Positions 1 through 8,941 of a DNA stretch of 64,000 bases are shown here, in pieces; position 1 is the stretch's first letter; each line of letters begins with the position of its first letter. Position numbers and translations under genes: made by a program. The notes beneath the pieces were generated by a model that had not been told where the DNA came from, did not search any database, and worked only from the letters and a program-made list of their open reading frames with translations. The DNA comes from Neptunomonas sp. Lineage in GTDB: Bacteria; Pseudomonadota; Gammaproteobacteria; Pseudomonadales; Balneatricaceae. The stretch covers positions 1-64,000 of the forward strand of contig NZ_JADGEV010000015.1 of assembly GCF_016744175.1 (NCBI RefSeq), read 5' to 3'.

Positions 1-1008
1 AGAAAAATCCTGGTGATGGCTTAAATGCTCTGCCAGAACTTTCACATAACGCTGAGTCCTAAGGATATGAGCACCGGTTTCATTGTCACGAGTTTCTGCT
101 AATGAGGCGAGAGCAAGAATAGATACATCCCGCGTAGTGATCAGTTCTGTTTGATACGTCTGCAGATGACTGATCACTGCATTGGTCTCTTTAGCCATAT
201 GGCCAAACTCATCCTGACTGGCGATGGGAATACGAACTGATAGATCTCCCTTGGCGGCGGCTGTCAAAACTTGGGTTTCGTTGGTTAAATATATTTTCAA
301 ATTTTTTGTGTAGGATAAAATAATACGGATGCTGTAAGCCAATATAACAAACATAACGATTAGCACTTCTAGCAAGATACTGTTTCGAGCAGAATCAGCG
401 CCTTTGTGTATGCCTTCGGTCAATAGCCAGTCTAAATCCTTGTTGACGACTAAAAAAAGAACAAGTGCGGTGCTAACAATAATTGTAATCGCCATCATGT
501 TGAATTTTTGAGCAAATGAAACAAAGTACTGGCTCAACTCCAGATTACATTTTGAATGTACCAGCTCCTGAATCAACTGGCGCTCCGCTGTTAACGCTAA
601 ATCTGCAGCGACAAAAAGGCCTAACATAGCCATGCCGACTAGAACTTTTGCATTGCTATGCCAGGGGGCGCCATAAGCCATCAAATTGATAACTACCAGA
701 CCAATACCTGCGAAGAGAAAGAGGCTGATATCTAACATGAACTGCTGAACAATTCGGCGCTCGTATGAGGGTGTTTGATGAGTGGTAAGAAATAGCACTC
801 GCAATGGGTAAGCCAAAATAATTGGTGCAAAAAGGTGAAGCGGAGACAATAACTCTAAAACCGGACAAACCTGATCAGCGTAAATTGTAAAAATAATAGC
901 CGCCAGAACAAAGTGAGCTAATGCAGTAAACCTATCACTTTTCTTTCCCACCTGTGATAAATCATGAGACTGGTTTTCAATATTGGCATGTACACTTTGG
1001 TTCGTCAT
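1..1008 (-). CDS. Membrane-bound HAMP/HD-GYP protein, C-terminus cut by window edge
   Basis: The track misses this reading frame because it has no stop inside the window. Reading the minus strand from the ATG at 1008 gives 336 open codons, preceded by AGGGAGAC. The N-terminal 240 residues hold about six hydrophobic segments. A HAMP-like stretch follows (TAAAKGDLSVRIPIASQDEFG). Then comes the opening of an HD-GYP domain, with the family hallmark SLAETRDNETGAHILRTQ just before the edge. HD-GYP domains hydrolyse cyclic di-GMP; the catalytic HD and GYP residues lie outside the window, so activity cannot be judged. The N-terminal membrane region would be the sensor, but its ligand is unknown. The gene is divergent from the chemoreceptor at 1594. 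I am confident of the reading frame and the family, not of the function. Confidence 0.85.
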   Translation of the reverse strand, partial: MTNQSVHANIENQSHDLSQVGKKSDRFTALAHFVLAAIIFTIYADQVCPVLELLSPLHLFAPIILAYPLRVLFLTTHQTPSYERRIVQQFMLDISLFLFAGIGLVVINLMAYGAPWHSNAKVLVGMAMLGLFVAADLALTAERQLIQELVHSKCNLELSQYFVSFAQKFNMMAITIIVSTALVLFLVVNKDLDWLLTEGIHKGADSARNSILLEVLIVMFVILAYSIRIILSYTKNLKIYLTNETQVLTAAAKGDLSVRIPIASQDEFGHMAKETNAVISHLQTYQTELITTRDVSILALASLAETRDNETGAHILRTQRYVKVLAEHLSHHQDFS

Positions 1009-1593
1009 ATGTCTCCCTATTACAGAGACGGGTAAGTTCTGTAGATAGAATGATGTGATAGGGGCAGTATGGGTCTTCGTTGTTATTAATAAGTTAGCAC
1101 CTAAAAAGGCACAGTCAACTTAACTGCTGCTGATCCCTGCTCTAATCCGTAAACTCTCCAATTATCTGAACATGTCCAAAAGCCCGCTTATTGCGGGCTT
1201 TTTTTAAACTATACCTCGAAAGTCATAAGATAGACTCTATAGATTAGGTGCTTACAAAGGTTTGAACTCTAAAAGAACTTAGTTTTTTCAATGCCCCTAG
1301 AGAGCTTTTTTTAGGACTACTGCTACACTTCAAATAGGTATTCCTTATATACAAAAGTGAGGCGTTTCTGGAGAACGAATAGAGAAAACTATTCTATTTT
1401 CAGTGTGTTTTATGTGGGTAATAATGTGAGTGGTACCTGTGTTAAATAGCGAGTCAGATAAAGGTATAGGTTGGCGGCATATTGGGTTAGGTACTTTACG
1501 GATAATGTTCAATATGGGTAACACTGACGGATAATTTGCACGGTTTAATTAAGTATAAAAAATAAGCTAACTCTTTGTAATTGAGATGTTTAC
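1009..1593. promoter_or_regulatory. Divergent intergenic region with imperfect direct repeat
   Basis: This 585-bp gap lies between two divergent signalling genes and has no credible ORF. It holds a 6-bp inverted repeat (TACAGA...TCTGTA, 1021-1043) just upstream of the HD-GYP gene and the terminator at 1177-1205. At about 1480-1538 there is an imperfect tandem repeat: ATATTGGGT...ACGGATAAT followed by ATATGGGTA...ACGGATAAT. The repeat sits 55-115 bp before the chemoreceptor start, where a regulator could bind. I found no clear sigma-28 promoter. Confidence 0.4.
1177..1205 (+). terminator. Rho-independent terminator without an obvious upstream gene
   Basis: A perfect 7-bp stem (AGCCCGC / GCGGGCT) with a 5-nt loop is followed by seven T residues on the plus strand. 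No plus-strand coding gene precedes it, since the gene to the left is on the minus strand and starts at 1008. It may end a small RNA, or stop antisense transcription. Confidence 0.75.
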
Positions 1594-3687
1594 ATGAAAA
1601 TTAAAAATAGAATTGCCTTGGCTACCGGTGCATGCCTGACACTTTCCTCCATCATTCTACTAAGCGTTGTTGCTTGGAAAAATAATGAAGTAGAAGTTCA
1701 AACAGTAGCTCTGGTTAGCCAGGAGCTAACAGAGAAAGCCCGTGCACAATTATCTACATTATCTGATGCTCAGGCGGGTAAAACGGCAGCCGAGCTGAAT
1801 AAGGCTTTGTACGTTGCTAAGAGTATGGCTGAGACGATGGGGAGTTTCATTCGCCAAAATGGAAGTGATACTCAGCGACAGCCCTTTTATGAATATACGA
1901 AAGACGTTATTGAACAAAATACTAGTGTGACAGGGACGTATATAGCGTGGAAGAAAAATGCAGTAGATGGTAAAGACCAAGAGTTTATCGGCAGTAAGCA
2001 TACTCATGAGAATGGGCAGTTTGCTCCTTATTGGTTTCGTAAAGGTGATGGCAGTTTAGGTTTTAGGCCGTTAAACCTAAAAACAGTGTATGAAAATATT
2101 GCAAAAGGAAGTACAGATTCTGCATGGTATACCTGTCCACTAGATACGGCTAAAACCTGTCTAGCTGAACCTTATTCATGGGAAGCGGGCGGGCGTACCA
2201 TTGTTGGTACATCAATTACCTTGCCTATTTTGGTTAATGGCCAAGTTAAAGGTATGACGGGTATCGATATGGAGCTTAGCTTTTTAAGTAAGCTGGTAAA
2301 GGACGCCGATCAGTTACTCTATTCAGGCCAAGGGCAAGTTTTATTGATCAGTAATACAGGACTTGTTGCCGCTGATTCAGATGATCAACAAGCCCTAGCT
2401 AAAGTCTACCAAGGCCAACAAAAAAATCAATTGTTAGCATTGATAGCTAATGGTGAGCAAAAAATACTAGAAGCCGATGGGCATTTATGGGCTGTTCAGC
2501 CTATTAACCTTGAGGGGGTTAGTACGCCTTGGGCGGTGGTTATTAATCTTGATGAGTCCGTCGTATTAGCTGGCGCAATTAAAACTCAGCAATCAATGTC
2601 TACGCAGTTTAATGAAAGCCTAGTGACATCCATTATTATAGGTTTAATCATTACGGGTTTAGGTATTGTCTTGCTCACTATTATTGCTCAAAGCATCGCT
2701 GCTCCAATTCGTCGTGCAGCAGATATGATTAATCAATTAGCATCTCATGATGGCGATCTTACGCAAAGATTGAAACTGCAAAGAGATGATGAAGTAGGTG
2801 ACTTAGCCAATGGTATTGATGCTTTTATCGAAAAGACTCATGTTATTGTCAAAGACATAGCGACTGAGATGGCGAATGTTGAACGGTCTACGCGCCGAGC
2901 TTCAGAGATATCGAACAATAGTGCTCTGGGTATAGAGAAACAGCGGGCTGAAGTGGATCAAATTGCTGCTGCTATTACAGAGTTGGCTGCATCTGCGAGT
3001 GAGGTTGCGCAAATTGCGATAACAACAGCCGACTCGTCCAGTGAAGCTAAAGGGTCGGTCGACAGTAGTGCCATGAACCTTGAGGAAAGTACTAGTTCCA
3101 TTCGTGAGCTTTCTGAACAAATTAGCAATACATCAGAGCTGATGGACTTGCTTGCCCAAGACAGTAACAACATCAGTCAAATTGTCGATGCCATTCAAGG
3201 TATCTCCGAACAAACCAACTTATTGGCATTAAACGCGGCTATTGAGGCTGCCCGTGCAGGTGATTCTGGACGAGGCTTTTCAGTTGTTGCTGATGAAGTG
3301 CGTAATCTAGCATCAAAAACTCAGCAGTCGACAGGCGAAATTCAGACGCTGATCGATAAACTGCAAGGGCGTGCTAAAAATGCGGTTCATGCGATGAAAA
3401 AAGGAAATGAGCAATCGGGTAACTGCTTAACACTGGCAGAAGAAGCCTCTCAACATTTACAACATGTTGTGACGGCGATTTCTGAAATAGATAACATGAC
3501 TACTCAAATGGCGAGTGTCGTTGAAGAGCAAAGAGCGGTTACAGAAGATATTACACGCAACATTGTTAATATAAGTGATGAAACCAACTTGGTATCTGAT
3601 GGTGTGGTTGAGGCAAATCAGGAAAGCCAATCGCTATTAAGTCTGGTGAAAAAATTGGAAAATCAATTAGGGCGCTTCCACTACTAA
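1594..3687 (+). CDS. Methyl-accepting chemotaxis protein with periplasmic Cache sensor
   Basis: A 697-residue transmembrane chemoreceptor. The first membrane segment lies at about residues 7-27. A periplasmic domain of about 310 residues follows, of double-Cache type judging by size and by the segment [20 protein letters not shown] second membrane segment lies at about 343-370, then HAMP, then the cytoplasmic signalling hairpin. The conserved tip is [18 protein letters not shown] near residues 535-560, flanked by long coiled coil with possible methylation sites. dCache domains usually bind amino acids, polyamines or small acids, but the ligand here cannot be told. The C-terminus has no CheR-tethering pentapeptide. 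The gene is monocistronic, with a hairpin downstream at 3747-3775. Confidence 0.93.
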   Translation: MKIKNRIALATGACLTLSSIILLSVVAWKNNEVEVQTVALVSQELTEKARAQLSTLSDAQAGKTAAELNKALYVAKSMAETMGSFIRQNGSDTQRQPFYEYTKDVIEQNTSVTGTYIAWKKNAVDGKDQEFIGSKHTHENGQFAPYWFRKGDGSLGFRPLNLKTVYENIAKGSTDSAWYTCPLDTAKTCLAEPYSWEAGGRTIVGTSITLPILVNGQVKGMTGIDMELSFLSKLVKDADQLLYSGQGQVLLISNTGLVAADSDDQQALAKVYQGQQKNQLLALIANGEQKILEADGHLWAVQPINLEGVSTPWAVVINLDESVVLAGAIKTQQSMSTQFNESLVTSIIIGLIITGLGIVLLTIIAQSIAAPIRRAADMINQLASHDGDLTQRLKLQRDDEVGDLANGIDAFIEKTHVIVKDIATEMANVERSTRRASEISNNSALGIEKQRAEVDQIAAAITELAASASEVAQIAITTADSSSEAKGSVDSSAMNLEESTSSIRELSEQISNTSELMDLLAQDSNNISQIVDAIQGISEQTNLLALNAAIEAARAGDSGRGFSVVADEVRNLASKTQQSTGEIQTLIDKLQGRAKNAVHAMKKGNEQSGNCLTLAEEASQHLQHVVTAISEIDNMTTQMASVVEEQRAVTEDITRNIVNISDETNLVSDGVVEANQESQSLLSLVKKLENQLGRFHY

Positions 3688-3746
3688 TGGTCGTAGCTAA
3701 TTACTATTACTGAGTGGTTGTACAGTTATTCCTACCTACACGCCAA

Positions 3747-3775
3747 AAATTTCCCGCCCATTGGGGCGGGAGATT
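3747..3775 (+). terminator. GC-rich hairpin downstream of the chemoreceptor
   Basis: The arms are AAATTTCCCGCCC and GGGCGGGAGATTT with a short loop, starting about 60 bp after the stop at 3687. There is no clean U-tract after the stem, so termination efficiency is uncertain. Confidence 0.5.
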
Positions 3776-4035
3776 TCAGAGTGATTATAGTTTTCTTAAT
3801 GATTTTTTATTTAGTTAGTAGCCATTAAGTGGTGGCTATCATCTCTTCAGTCTCTCATTGAGGCTCCATTAGAGAGGGTATGAAATATTTGCTAAAAATG
3901 GTGCGCAGTTACCTAAACGTATAGCGTTACTTTTTAAAGCAAGATTCGGGTCGACTCTTTTAGTCTTGATTCTTATTATCTGTTCTACATTCAAGTGATA
4001 ATTTCGTAGCGTGTTAGTTGGAGAAGCAGTGCATC

Positions 4036-4881
4036 ATGACTGATAAAGATAATATGAACTACGCTCGCATTGCTGAGGCAATTGCATACATCAAAGATAA
4101 CTTTAAAGAGCAGCCTTCTTTGAATGAAATCGCGGCAGCAGCAAACCTCAGTCCGTTTCACTTTCAACGTCTGTTTTCTGATTGGGCGGGTGTGAGCCCG
4201 AAAAAGTTCATGCAATATATCAGCCTTGAATATGCAAAGCGATTGCTAAAGGATCAACATTTAAGTTTGCTGGATACGGCATATGAAACGGGGCTTTCAG
4301 GTACCAGTCGTTTGCATGACCTGTTTATAAATATTGAAGGAATGACGCCAGGCGAGTTTAAAAAAGGAGGCGAAGCCCTACAGATAAACTACAGTTTTGC
4401 GCAAAGCCCTTTTGGTCAAATAATTGTTGCATCAACGGGGAAGGGCGTTTGCCATATGGCGTTTGAGGAGGATGCAGAACAGGCGCTAGTAACGCTTAAA
4501 CAACGTTTTCCTTACGGTTTTTATCAGCATCATGTTGATAAATTTCAACAAGATGCTTTATTAATATTCCAAAAAGATTGGCAGAAATTAGATCAGATTA
4601 AACTGCATTTACATGGCACTGTATTTCAATTAAAAGTATGGGATAGCTTGCTTAAAATACCTAAAGGTCACCTTGCTAGCTATGGTGAAATAGCAACGGC
4701 AATGGGCAATCCTAAAGCGTCTAGGGCGGTCGGTACAGCCATTGGGAGTAACCCGGTAGCTTTCCTTATTCCTTGCCACCGAGTCATACAGGCGAATGGA
4801 CATGTGGGTGGCTATATGTGGGGAGCTACTCGAAAATCAGCCATTATTGGTTGGGAAGCATCACAAGAAGCGGCGTTATAG
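4036..4881 (+). CDS. AraC-type regulator fused to methylated-DNA-cysteine methyltransferase (Ada/Ogt-like)
   Basis: The track starts at a TTG (4018). The ATG at 4036 is better because GGAGAAG lies 9 bp before it, giving 281 residues. Residues about 8-105 form an AraC/XylS helix-turn-helix pair (FHFQRLFSDWAGVSP). Residues about 115-275 form the O6-alkylguanine transferase domain, with the acceptor motif IPCHRV; Cys247 is the expected alkyl acceptor. E. coli Ada also has an N-terminal zinc domain whose Cys38 takes methyl groups from phosphotriesters and turns the protein into an activator. That domain is absent here, so any activator role must work differently. The likely role is direct repair of O6-methylguanine, possibly with gene control. 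An AlkB-type gene lies 1.1 kb downstream. Confidence 0.88.
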   Translation: MTDKDNMNYARIAEAIAYIKDNFKEQPSLNEIAAAANLSPFHFQRLFSDWAGVSPKKFMQYISLEYAKRLLKDQHLSLLDTAYETGLSGTSRLHDLFINIEGMTPGEFKKGGEALQINYSFAQSPFGQIIVASTGKGVCHMAFEEDAEQALVTLKQRFPYGFYQHHVDKFQQDALLIFQKDWQKLDQIKLHLHGTVFQLKVWDSLLKIPKGHLASYGEIATAMGNPKASRAVGTAIGSNPVAFLIPCHRVIQANGHVGGYMWGATRKSAIIGWEASQEAAL

Positions 4882-5166
4882 TGGTTAGAATTGTATAAGA
4901 AGAAAAAGTACAGAGCTTTTAGAATTACAGACATAGTTTTGGATTTAATTGTTCCTTTCTTGATTTATGCACTGGTATTTGTCACATGAAATATATAGGA
5001 AAAGGCCTTTATAAGGTTGTTCGATAATAGAGGCAACAAGCCTAATACTTTTGTTTGAGGTTTATTTGACAAACAAGCATATTTCAACAAACTTAAAGTG
5101 TGACCTACTATTTTAATAAATAAGTCATGATTCAATTTAATAAAAATAACGGGATGCGTAGATAAA
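4882..5166 (+). promoter_or_regulatory. AT-rich upstream region of the binding-protein gene
   Basis: A 285-bp AT-rich gap with no ORF. A TTGACA hexamer lies at 5066-5071, but no good -10 hexamer is spaced correctly from it, so the promoter is only a suggestion. Confidence 0.25.
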
Positions 5167-5910
5167 ATGAAAAAATATTCATATAAAAAACTTACCTCCA
5201 GTGTGATTTTAGCTTTTACTATTCTACTAGGATTTGGATCTGTGAACGTTTATGCAGAGAAAATTTCTCTTACAACTGAGAACTACCCTCCATTTAATAT
5301 GAGAAGTAAAGACGGGAGTATTACTGGTATATCTACAGATATTGTAAAAGAGTTATTTTCACGGGCAGGTGTTGACTATGAAATGCATTTTTTACCTTGG
5401 CAGCGGGCCTATGGAAAAGCTCTAAAAGAAGAGAATAGCGCCGTTTTTTCTACTACAAGGACACCTGAACGAGAAGAATTATTTAAATGGGTAGGGCCTA
5501 TTGTAGAAAATAACTGGGTTTTGTTAAAGAAAAAAGATAGTGATATTTCACTAAGTAGCCTTGAAGATGCAAAAAAATATAAGGTAGGCGCATACAGTGG
5601 TGATGCCACTTCTTTATTCTTAGAGTCAGAAGGATTTAAGGTTAAAAATGTTGCAAAAGATGAAAAAAATGTATTAAAACTCCAGTCGGGACGTATTGAT
5701 TTATGGGCTACTGGGCATTTGTTAGGGCCTTACTATGCAAAACAACAGGGCGTAAGTGGCTTAGAGCCTGCTTTGGTATTTAAGAAAACTATTATGTCTT
5801 TAGCGTTTAATAAGTCAGCAGATGATGCTCTTATTAATAAACTTAATGCCGAGTTGAAAAAAATGGTTGCTGAAGGGGTCACAGAAAAAATAAAATCTAA
5901 GTATCAGTAG
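5167..5910 (+). CDS. Periplasmic solute-binding protein, SBP_bac_3 type
   Basis: A 247-residue protein. Its N-terminal signal peptide has a hydrophobic core (SVILAFTILLGFGSVNVYA) and a probable cleavage after AYA/AEK-like residues near 31. The mature part begins ISLTTENYPPFNM, the typical opening of family-3 amino acid binding proteins. It continues with the GISTDIVKEL and KVGAYSGDAT segments of the two-lobe fold. No permease or ATPase gene is nearby, so it is either an orphan binding protein or a sensor-type periplasmic protein. Members of this subgroup with YPPFN and a short length are common in marine gammaproteobacteria and mostly unassigned. It sits between two alkylation-repair genes without clear functional linkage. 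The ligand is unknown. Confidence 0.85.
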   Translation: MKKYSYKKLTSSVILAFTILLGFGSVNVYAEKISLTTENYPPFNMRSKDGSITGISTDIVKELFSRAGVDYEMHFLPWQRAYGKALKEENSAVFSTTRTPEREELFKWVGPIVENNWVLLKKKDSDISLSSLEDAKKYKVGAYSGDATSLFLESEGFKVKNVAKDEKNVLKLQSGRIDLWATGHLLGPYYAKQQGVSGLEPALVFKKTIMSLAFNKSADDALINKLNAELKKMVAEGVTEKIKSKYQ

Positions 5911-6015
5911 CATTAAACATCATTTATATTACTACAAGGATGTAGTTCTTAGATGTAAAATACCAGCGTATACTCACAGTTATACTTCACCTGACAATGC
6001 TTCTTGAGTTAACGT

Positions 6016-6627
6016 ATGGATCTATTTGAGCAACTAGAAGGCACGCTACGAAATTTGCTCCCTTATAATGGTACAGTGCATTATTATGGGCCTGTAATGT
6101 CGTTGTATGAATCGGATCATTACTATAAGGCTTTACTCAGTAATATTGAATGGAGAAATGACGAAGCAGTAATCTTTGGTAAAAAAATCATTACCAAGCG
6201 TAAAGTTGCTTGGCATGGAGATAACCCTTTTCCCTATACTTACTCCAACACTACCAAAACTGCATTACCATGGACAAAAGAGCTGCTAGTGCTTAAAGCG
6301 CTAGTCGAAAAAGAAAGCGGCGAAATTTATAATTCTTGTTTGCTTAATCTTTATCATGATGGCAGCGAGGGTATGGCTTGGCATAGTGATGCAGAACTCG
6401 ACTTAAAGAAAAACGGCGCTATTGGTTCTTTGAGTTTGGGGGCTGTAAGAAAGTTTGCTTTCAAGCACAAAAAATCAAAAGAGAACATCTCTCAAGTGTT
6501 ACAGCACGGTAGCTTGCTGGTTATGAAAGGGGAAACGCAAACACACTGGTTACATCGTCTTCCACCTACAAAAGTGGTTTCTACGCCACGTATTAATCTC
6601 ACATTTCGTACCATTGAAGTGAGCTAG
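6016..6627 (+). CDS. AlkB-family Fe(II)/2-oxoglutarate-dependent dioxygenase
   Basis: A 203-residue protein, close to the usual AlkB/ALKBH2 size. The iron ligands can be read as His123 and Asp125 in the WHSDAE motif and His180 in THWLHRLPPT. The RINLTFR motif at the C-terminus supplies the arginine that binds 2-oxoglutarate. The substrate-lid region with NSCLLNLYHDG is also typical. AlkB enzymes oxidatively remove methyl groups from 1-methyladenine and 3-methylcytosine in DNA or RNA. In E. coli alkB is cotranscribed with ada. Here an Ada/Ogt-like gene lies upstream but is separated by a binding-protein gene and its own intergenic regions, so cotranscription is doubtful. Confidence 0.9.
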   Translation: MDLFEQLEGTLRNLLPYNGTVHYYGPVMSLYESDHYYKALLSNIEWRNDEAVIFGKKIITKRKVAWHGDNPFPYTYSNTTKTALPWTKELLVLKALVEKESGEIYNSCLLNLYHDGSEGMAWHSDAELDLKKNGAIGSLSLGAVRKFAFKHKKSKENISQVLQHGSLLVMKGETQTHWLHRLPPTKVVSTPRINLTFRTIEVS

Positions 6628-6949
6628 CACTATTGCGGCATACTCGGGAGTAAGGAGTGTGATTAATAGTAATGGGGTTGTTTCAGATGGCTTTAGTATT
6701 GCTAAGTGAGGCACTAAGCTATCTCGGTTGTTAAAGAGAGAGGCTCGATAATCGCAACCCCAAATAAATAATAGTTAAATAAGCATGAATTATTATTTGG
6801 ACTCTGACGGTGTTTTTATAAGCGATGGCATTGTAAGCCTTTTAGTATATTTACTTAGACCACTCATACAATGGGAAAACGGCTTGTAGCGCAAAGATGT
6901 TTTTGTATATAATTTTTCCGCCGTAACTGAATTGTCGAAAGGAATCACA
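6628..6949 (+). promoter_or_regulatory. Upstream region of the small gene with promoter and AT-rich inverted repeat
   Basis: This 322-bp gap has no ORF. At 6760-6800 lies an inverted repeat with arms CCAAATAAATAAT and ATTATTATTTGG (one bulge). A plausible sigma-70 promoter has TATAAT at 6908-6913 and TTGTAG at 6884-6889, an 18-bp spacing. It would start transcription about 30 bp before the ATG at 6950. Confidence 0.5.
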
Positions 6950-7180
6950 ATGGTTGAAGTTAATATCGCTAAATTTAGAAATGCTACTGATGATCTTCGT
7001 AGCCTGAATCGTGAATTTAAAACATGCGCATCTGATAAAGAGCGTCAGAATTTGGCGGATAGTGTTAATAGAAAGTTAGGCGAGTATTCAAAATACTCAT
7101 GCGCTCGGGCTAAGTCTGATGATATTGAGTCTTTCGATAGGGCAAAAATAACGTTACTAAATCAACTTGAGACGTCATAA
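6950..7180 (+). CDS. Small hypothetical protein (76 aa)
   Basis: I do not recognise this family. The track uses a TTG at 6932, but the ATG at 6950 has AAAGGA 6-7 bp upstream, giving 76 residues. The product is hydrophilic, rich in Lys, Arg, Asp and Ser, and probably all helical. It has two cysteines (TCASD, YSCAR) and no signal peptide or membrane segment. A good TATAAT box lies about 37 bp upstream and a hairpin with a perfect 9-bp stem lies just after the stop. Both argue that it is a real monocistronic gene and not a chance ORF. No function can be inferred. Confidence 0.7.
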   Translation: MVEVNIAKFRNATDDLRSLNREFKTCASDKERQNLADSVNRKLGEYSKYSCARAKSDDIESFDRAKITLLNQLETS

Positions 7181-7199
7181 GTAGCCGATGCGGTGCTCG

Positions 7200-7232
7200 A
7201 TCCACTGACTTTAATGAAGTCAGTGGAGTTTC
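7200..7232 (+). terminator. Hairpin terminator after the small gene
   Basis: Perfect 9-bp arms CCACTGACT (7202-7210) and AGTCAGTGG (7218-7226) with a 7-nt loop are followed by AGTTTCTT. It lies 20 bp after the stop codon. Confidence 0.6.
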
Positions 7233-7267
7233 TTCGAGGCGCTATCAAGAACTCTGAAAAGAATAAG

Positions 7268-7302
7268 AATGACCATTGCCAGGTGGGCTCGGTCATTTTT
7301 AT
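7268..7302. terminator. Second hairpin in the convergent gap, possibly bidirectional
   Basis: AATGACC pairs with GGTCATT around an inner GCC/GGC pairing, followed by TTT on the plus strand and CTTATTC on the minus strand. It is 49 bp beyond the stop of the minus-strand monooxygenase gene and could serve both directions. Confidence 0.5.
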
Positions 7303-7350
7303 AAAATGTAGGTACTCTTTTCAGCGAGGTACTCGATCACGTCTAGAAAT

Positions 7351-7641
7351 TTATATACGGCTCATTTCATTTAATGTGAAGCTTGCTACTGCTCCTTCGG
7401 TGGCTTCCATATATGCTTTTAAATGGTCATTTTTCATATGCTTTTGCCAAAGGTCACGTGTTTCCCAGTTTTCATAAAATAAGAATACTGTCGGGTTATC
7501 ATTATCCTTATGAAGGTCATATTGAATGCAACCCGTTTCCTTACGTGTTGGTTCAATCAGTTTGATCAGTTCTGTTTTAACCAATTCTACCTTGTCTAGG
7601 TTTGCTTCAATTCGAGCTACTATAGTGAGTGTGCTTTTCAT
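7351..7641 (-). CDS. Antibiotic biosynthesis monooxygenase (ABM) domain protein
   Basis: The internal ATG at 7641 is preferred to the ATG at 7656, because the upstream ATG is part of the TGGAGA ribosome binding site. That gives 96 residues. The sequence is a single ABM ferredoxin-like domain: a VARIEANLDK first strand, ETGCIQYDLHKDNDNP, then the FYENWETRDLWQKHM segment typical of YgiN-like quinol monooxygenases and similar small dimeric enzymes. These proteins act on quinols or reactive aldehydes without cofactors, or have unknown roles. It sits 30 bp after the oxidoreductase gene on the same strand and is probably cotranscribed with it, suggesting a shared role in quinone or carbonyl detoxification. 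Confidence 0.85.
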   Translation of the reverse strand: MKSTLTIVARIEANLDKVELVKTELIKLIEPTRKETGCIQYDLHKDNDNPTVFLFYENWETRDLWQKHMKNDHLKAYMEATEGAVASFTLNEMSRI

Positions 7642-7671
7642 CGGTAAAGTCTCCATTAATAAGTAGTGGAT

Positions 7672-8697
7672 TTAAAAACCTTCTAAAACAATTTTTCCGA
7701 TGGTTTTACCACGCTCGAGATCCGCATGAGCGCGTTTTAAATTGTCCGCAGTAATTACGCCATAATGTTGCCCCATCGTTGTTTTTATTTCACCCGAATC
7801 AATTAAATCTGCAACCTTATTAAGTAGCTCGCCTTGCTTACCCATATCAGCAGTGCCAAACATTGAGCGGGTGTACATAAACTCCCAATGCAACGAGACT
7901 GATTTCATTTTTAATAAGCCAATATCTAGTGGGGTGCTGGGATCATCGATCAAAGCAAACTTTCCTTGCGGAGCAATGACCTTAGCAATCTCGGTAAAGT
8001 GCTGCTCAGTGGCATTCAGGCTAATAACATGAGATACATTGGGAACACCAATACGCTCCAGTTCTTCGCTTAAAGGTTTGCGGTGATCAATGACGTGATT
8101 AGCTCCTAGTTCTGCAACCCATTGCTGGCTCTCGGGACGTGAGGCGGTACCGATAACCAGAGCATTCGTTAGCTTCGATGCGAGCTGAACCAAAATAGAA
8201 CCTACACCACCTGCTGCACCAATGACCAGAATCTGCTGGTTAGGTTGTGAGTCCTTCGTAGTGCTTTGTTGAATCTGTAAGCGATCAAATAACAGTTCCC
8301 ACGCTGTAATAGAGGTGAGTGGAAATGCGGCTGCTTCTGCATTCGTCACGGACGCAGGCTTATGGCCCACAATGCGCTCATCAACTAGATGGTATTCTAC
8401 GTTGGTACCTGGCCTAGTTAAGTCCCCTGCATACCATACTTTGTCACCTTTGTTATAAATTGATGTTTCATTACCTACCTCAATAACTTCGCCTACTGCA
8501 TCCCAACCCAGTATTTTGTGATCGCCATTTTCGGGTTGAACTCTCATTCGAATTTTTGCATCCACAGGATTAACTGAGATTGCTTCAATCTTTACTAGCA
8601 AGTCTCGACCTAAAGGGGAGGGGATGGGTTGTTCAAATTCAACCAATGAATCTGGTTGAGTAATATCTAATGAGTTCAAGTAACCAAATGCTTTCAT
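7672..8697 (-). CDS. Zinc-type alcohol dehydrogenase-like / quinone oxidoreductase family protein
   Basis: A 341-residue medium-chain dehydrogenase/reductase. The GroES-like domain spans about residues 28-125, and the Rossmann domain starts near residue 160 with IGAAGGVGSILVQLA. The catalytic and structural zinc cysteines of true alcohol dehydrogenases are missing, which places it with the NADPH-dependent quinone oxidoreductase group (NADP-dependent ZADH subfamily). TTGGAGA lies 6 bp before the ATG. The family reduces quinones or enones; the substrate is not predictable here. It probably forms a two-gene unit with the ABM protein downstream. Confidence 0.87.
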   Translation of the reverse strand: MKAFGYLNSLDITQPDSLVEFEQPIPSPLGRDLLVKIEAISVNPVDAKIRMRVQPENGDHKILGWDAVGEVIEVGNETSIYNKGDKVWYAGDLTRPGTNVEYHLVDERIVGHKPASVTNAEAAAFPLTSITAWELLFDRLQIQQSTTKDSQPNQQILVIGAAGGVGSILVQLASKLTNALVIGTASRPESQQWVAELGANHVIDHRKPLSEELERIGVPNVSHVISLNATEQHFTEIAKVIAPQGKFALIDDPSTPLDIGLLKMKSVSLHWEFMYTRSMFGTADMGKQGELLNKVADLIDSGEIKTTMGQHYGVITADNLKRAHADLERGKTIGKIVLEGF

Positions 8698-8941
8698 TGT
8701 GTATCTCCAAGAATGTTATGGAGCTATTATGTGCGAATGGATATAAAGTAAAAACAGGGTAGTTGTTTAATCACTTTCAAAAAATATTTGATAAATAGAT
8801 ATCTTTTTTGAAAAGACTTGAGGTTTTTAGCGCTCTATATTTCTTAATGGAATAGTGTGATGTTTATATCGTGCGCAAAACGGCGAGTGCTTTCGCACTT
8901 AATGTCGGTGTTCTTATATCATTTTAAATGGGATTTTTTTT

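Noticed and set aside
656-868. 70-aa minus-strand ORF in the track
   Set aside because: It lies in another frame of the same strand inside the HD-GYP protein gene (1-1008), whose frame is open and carries real domains.
3920-3950. Ada-box-like TTTAAAGCAAGA before the AraC-Ogt gene
   Set aside because: It matches the E. coli Ada box only loosely, and the protein lacks the methyl-sensing domain needed for that type of activation.
7193-7477. 94-aa plus-strand ORF
   Set aside because: It covers two terminator hairpins and runs antisense into the ABM gene; it has no ribosome binding site or family features.
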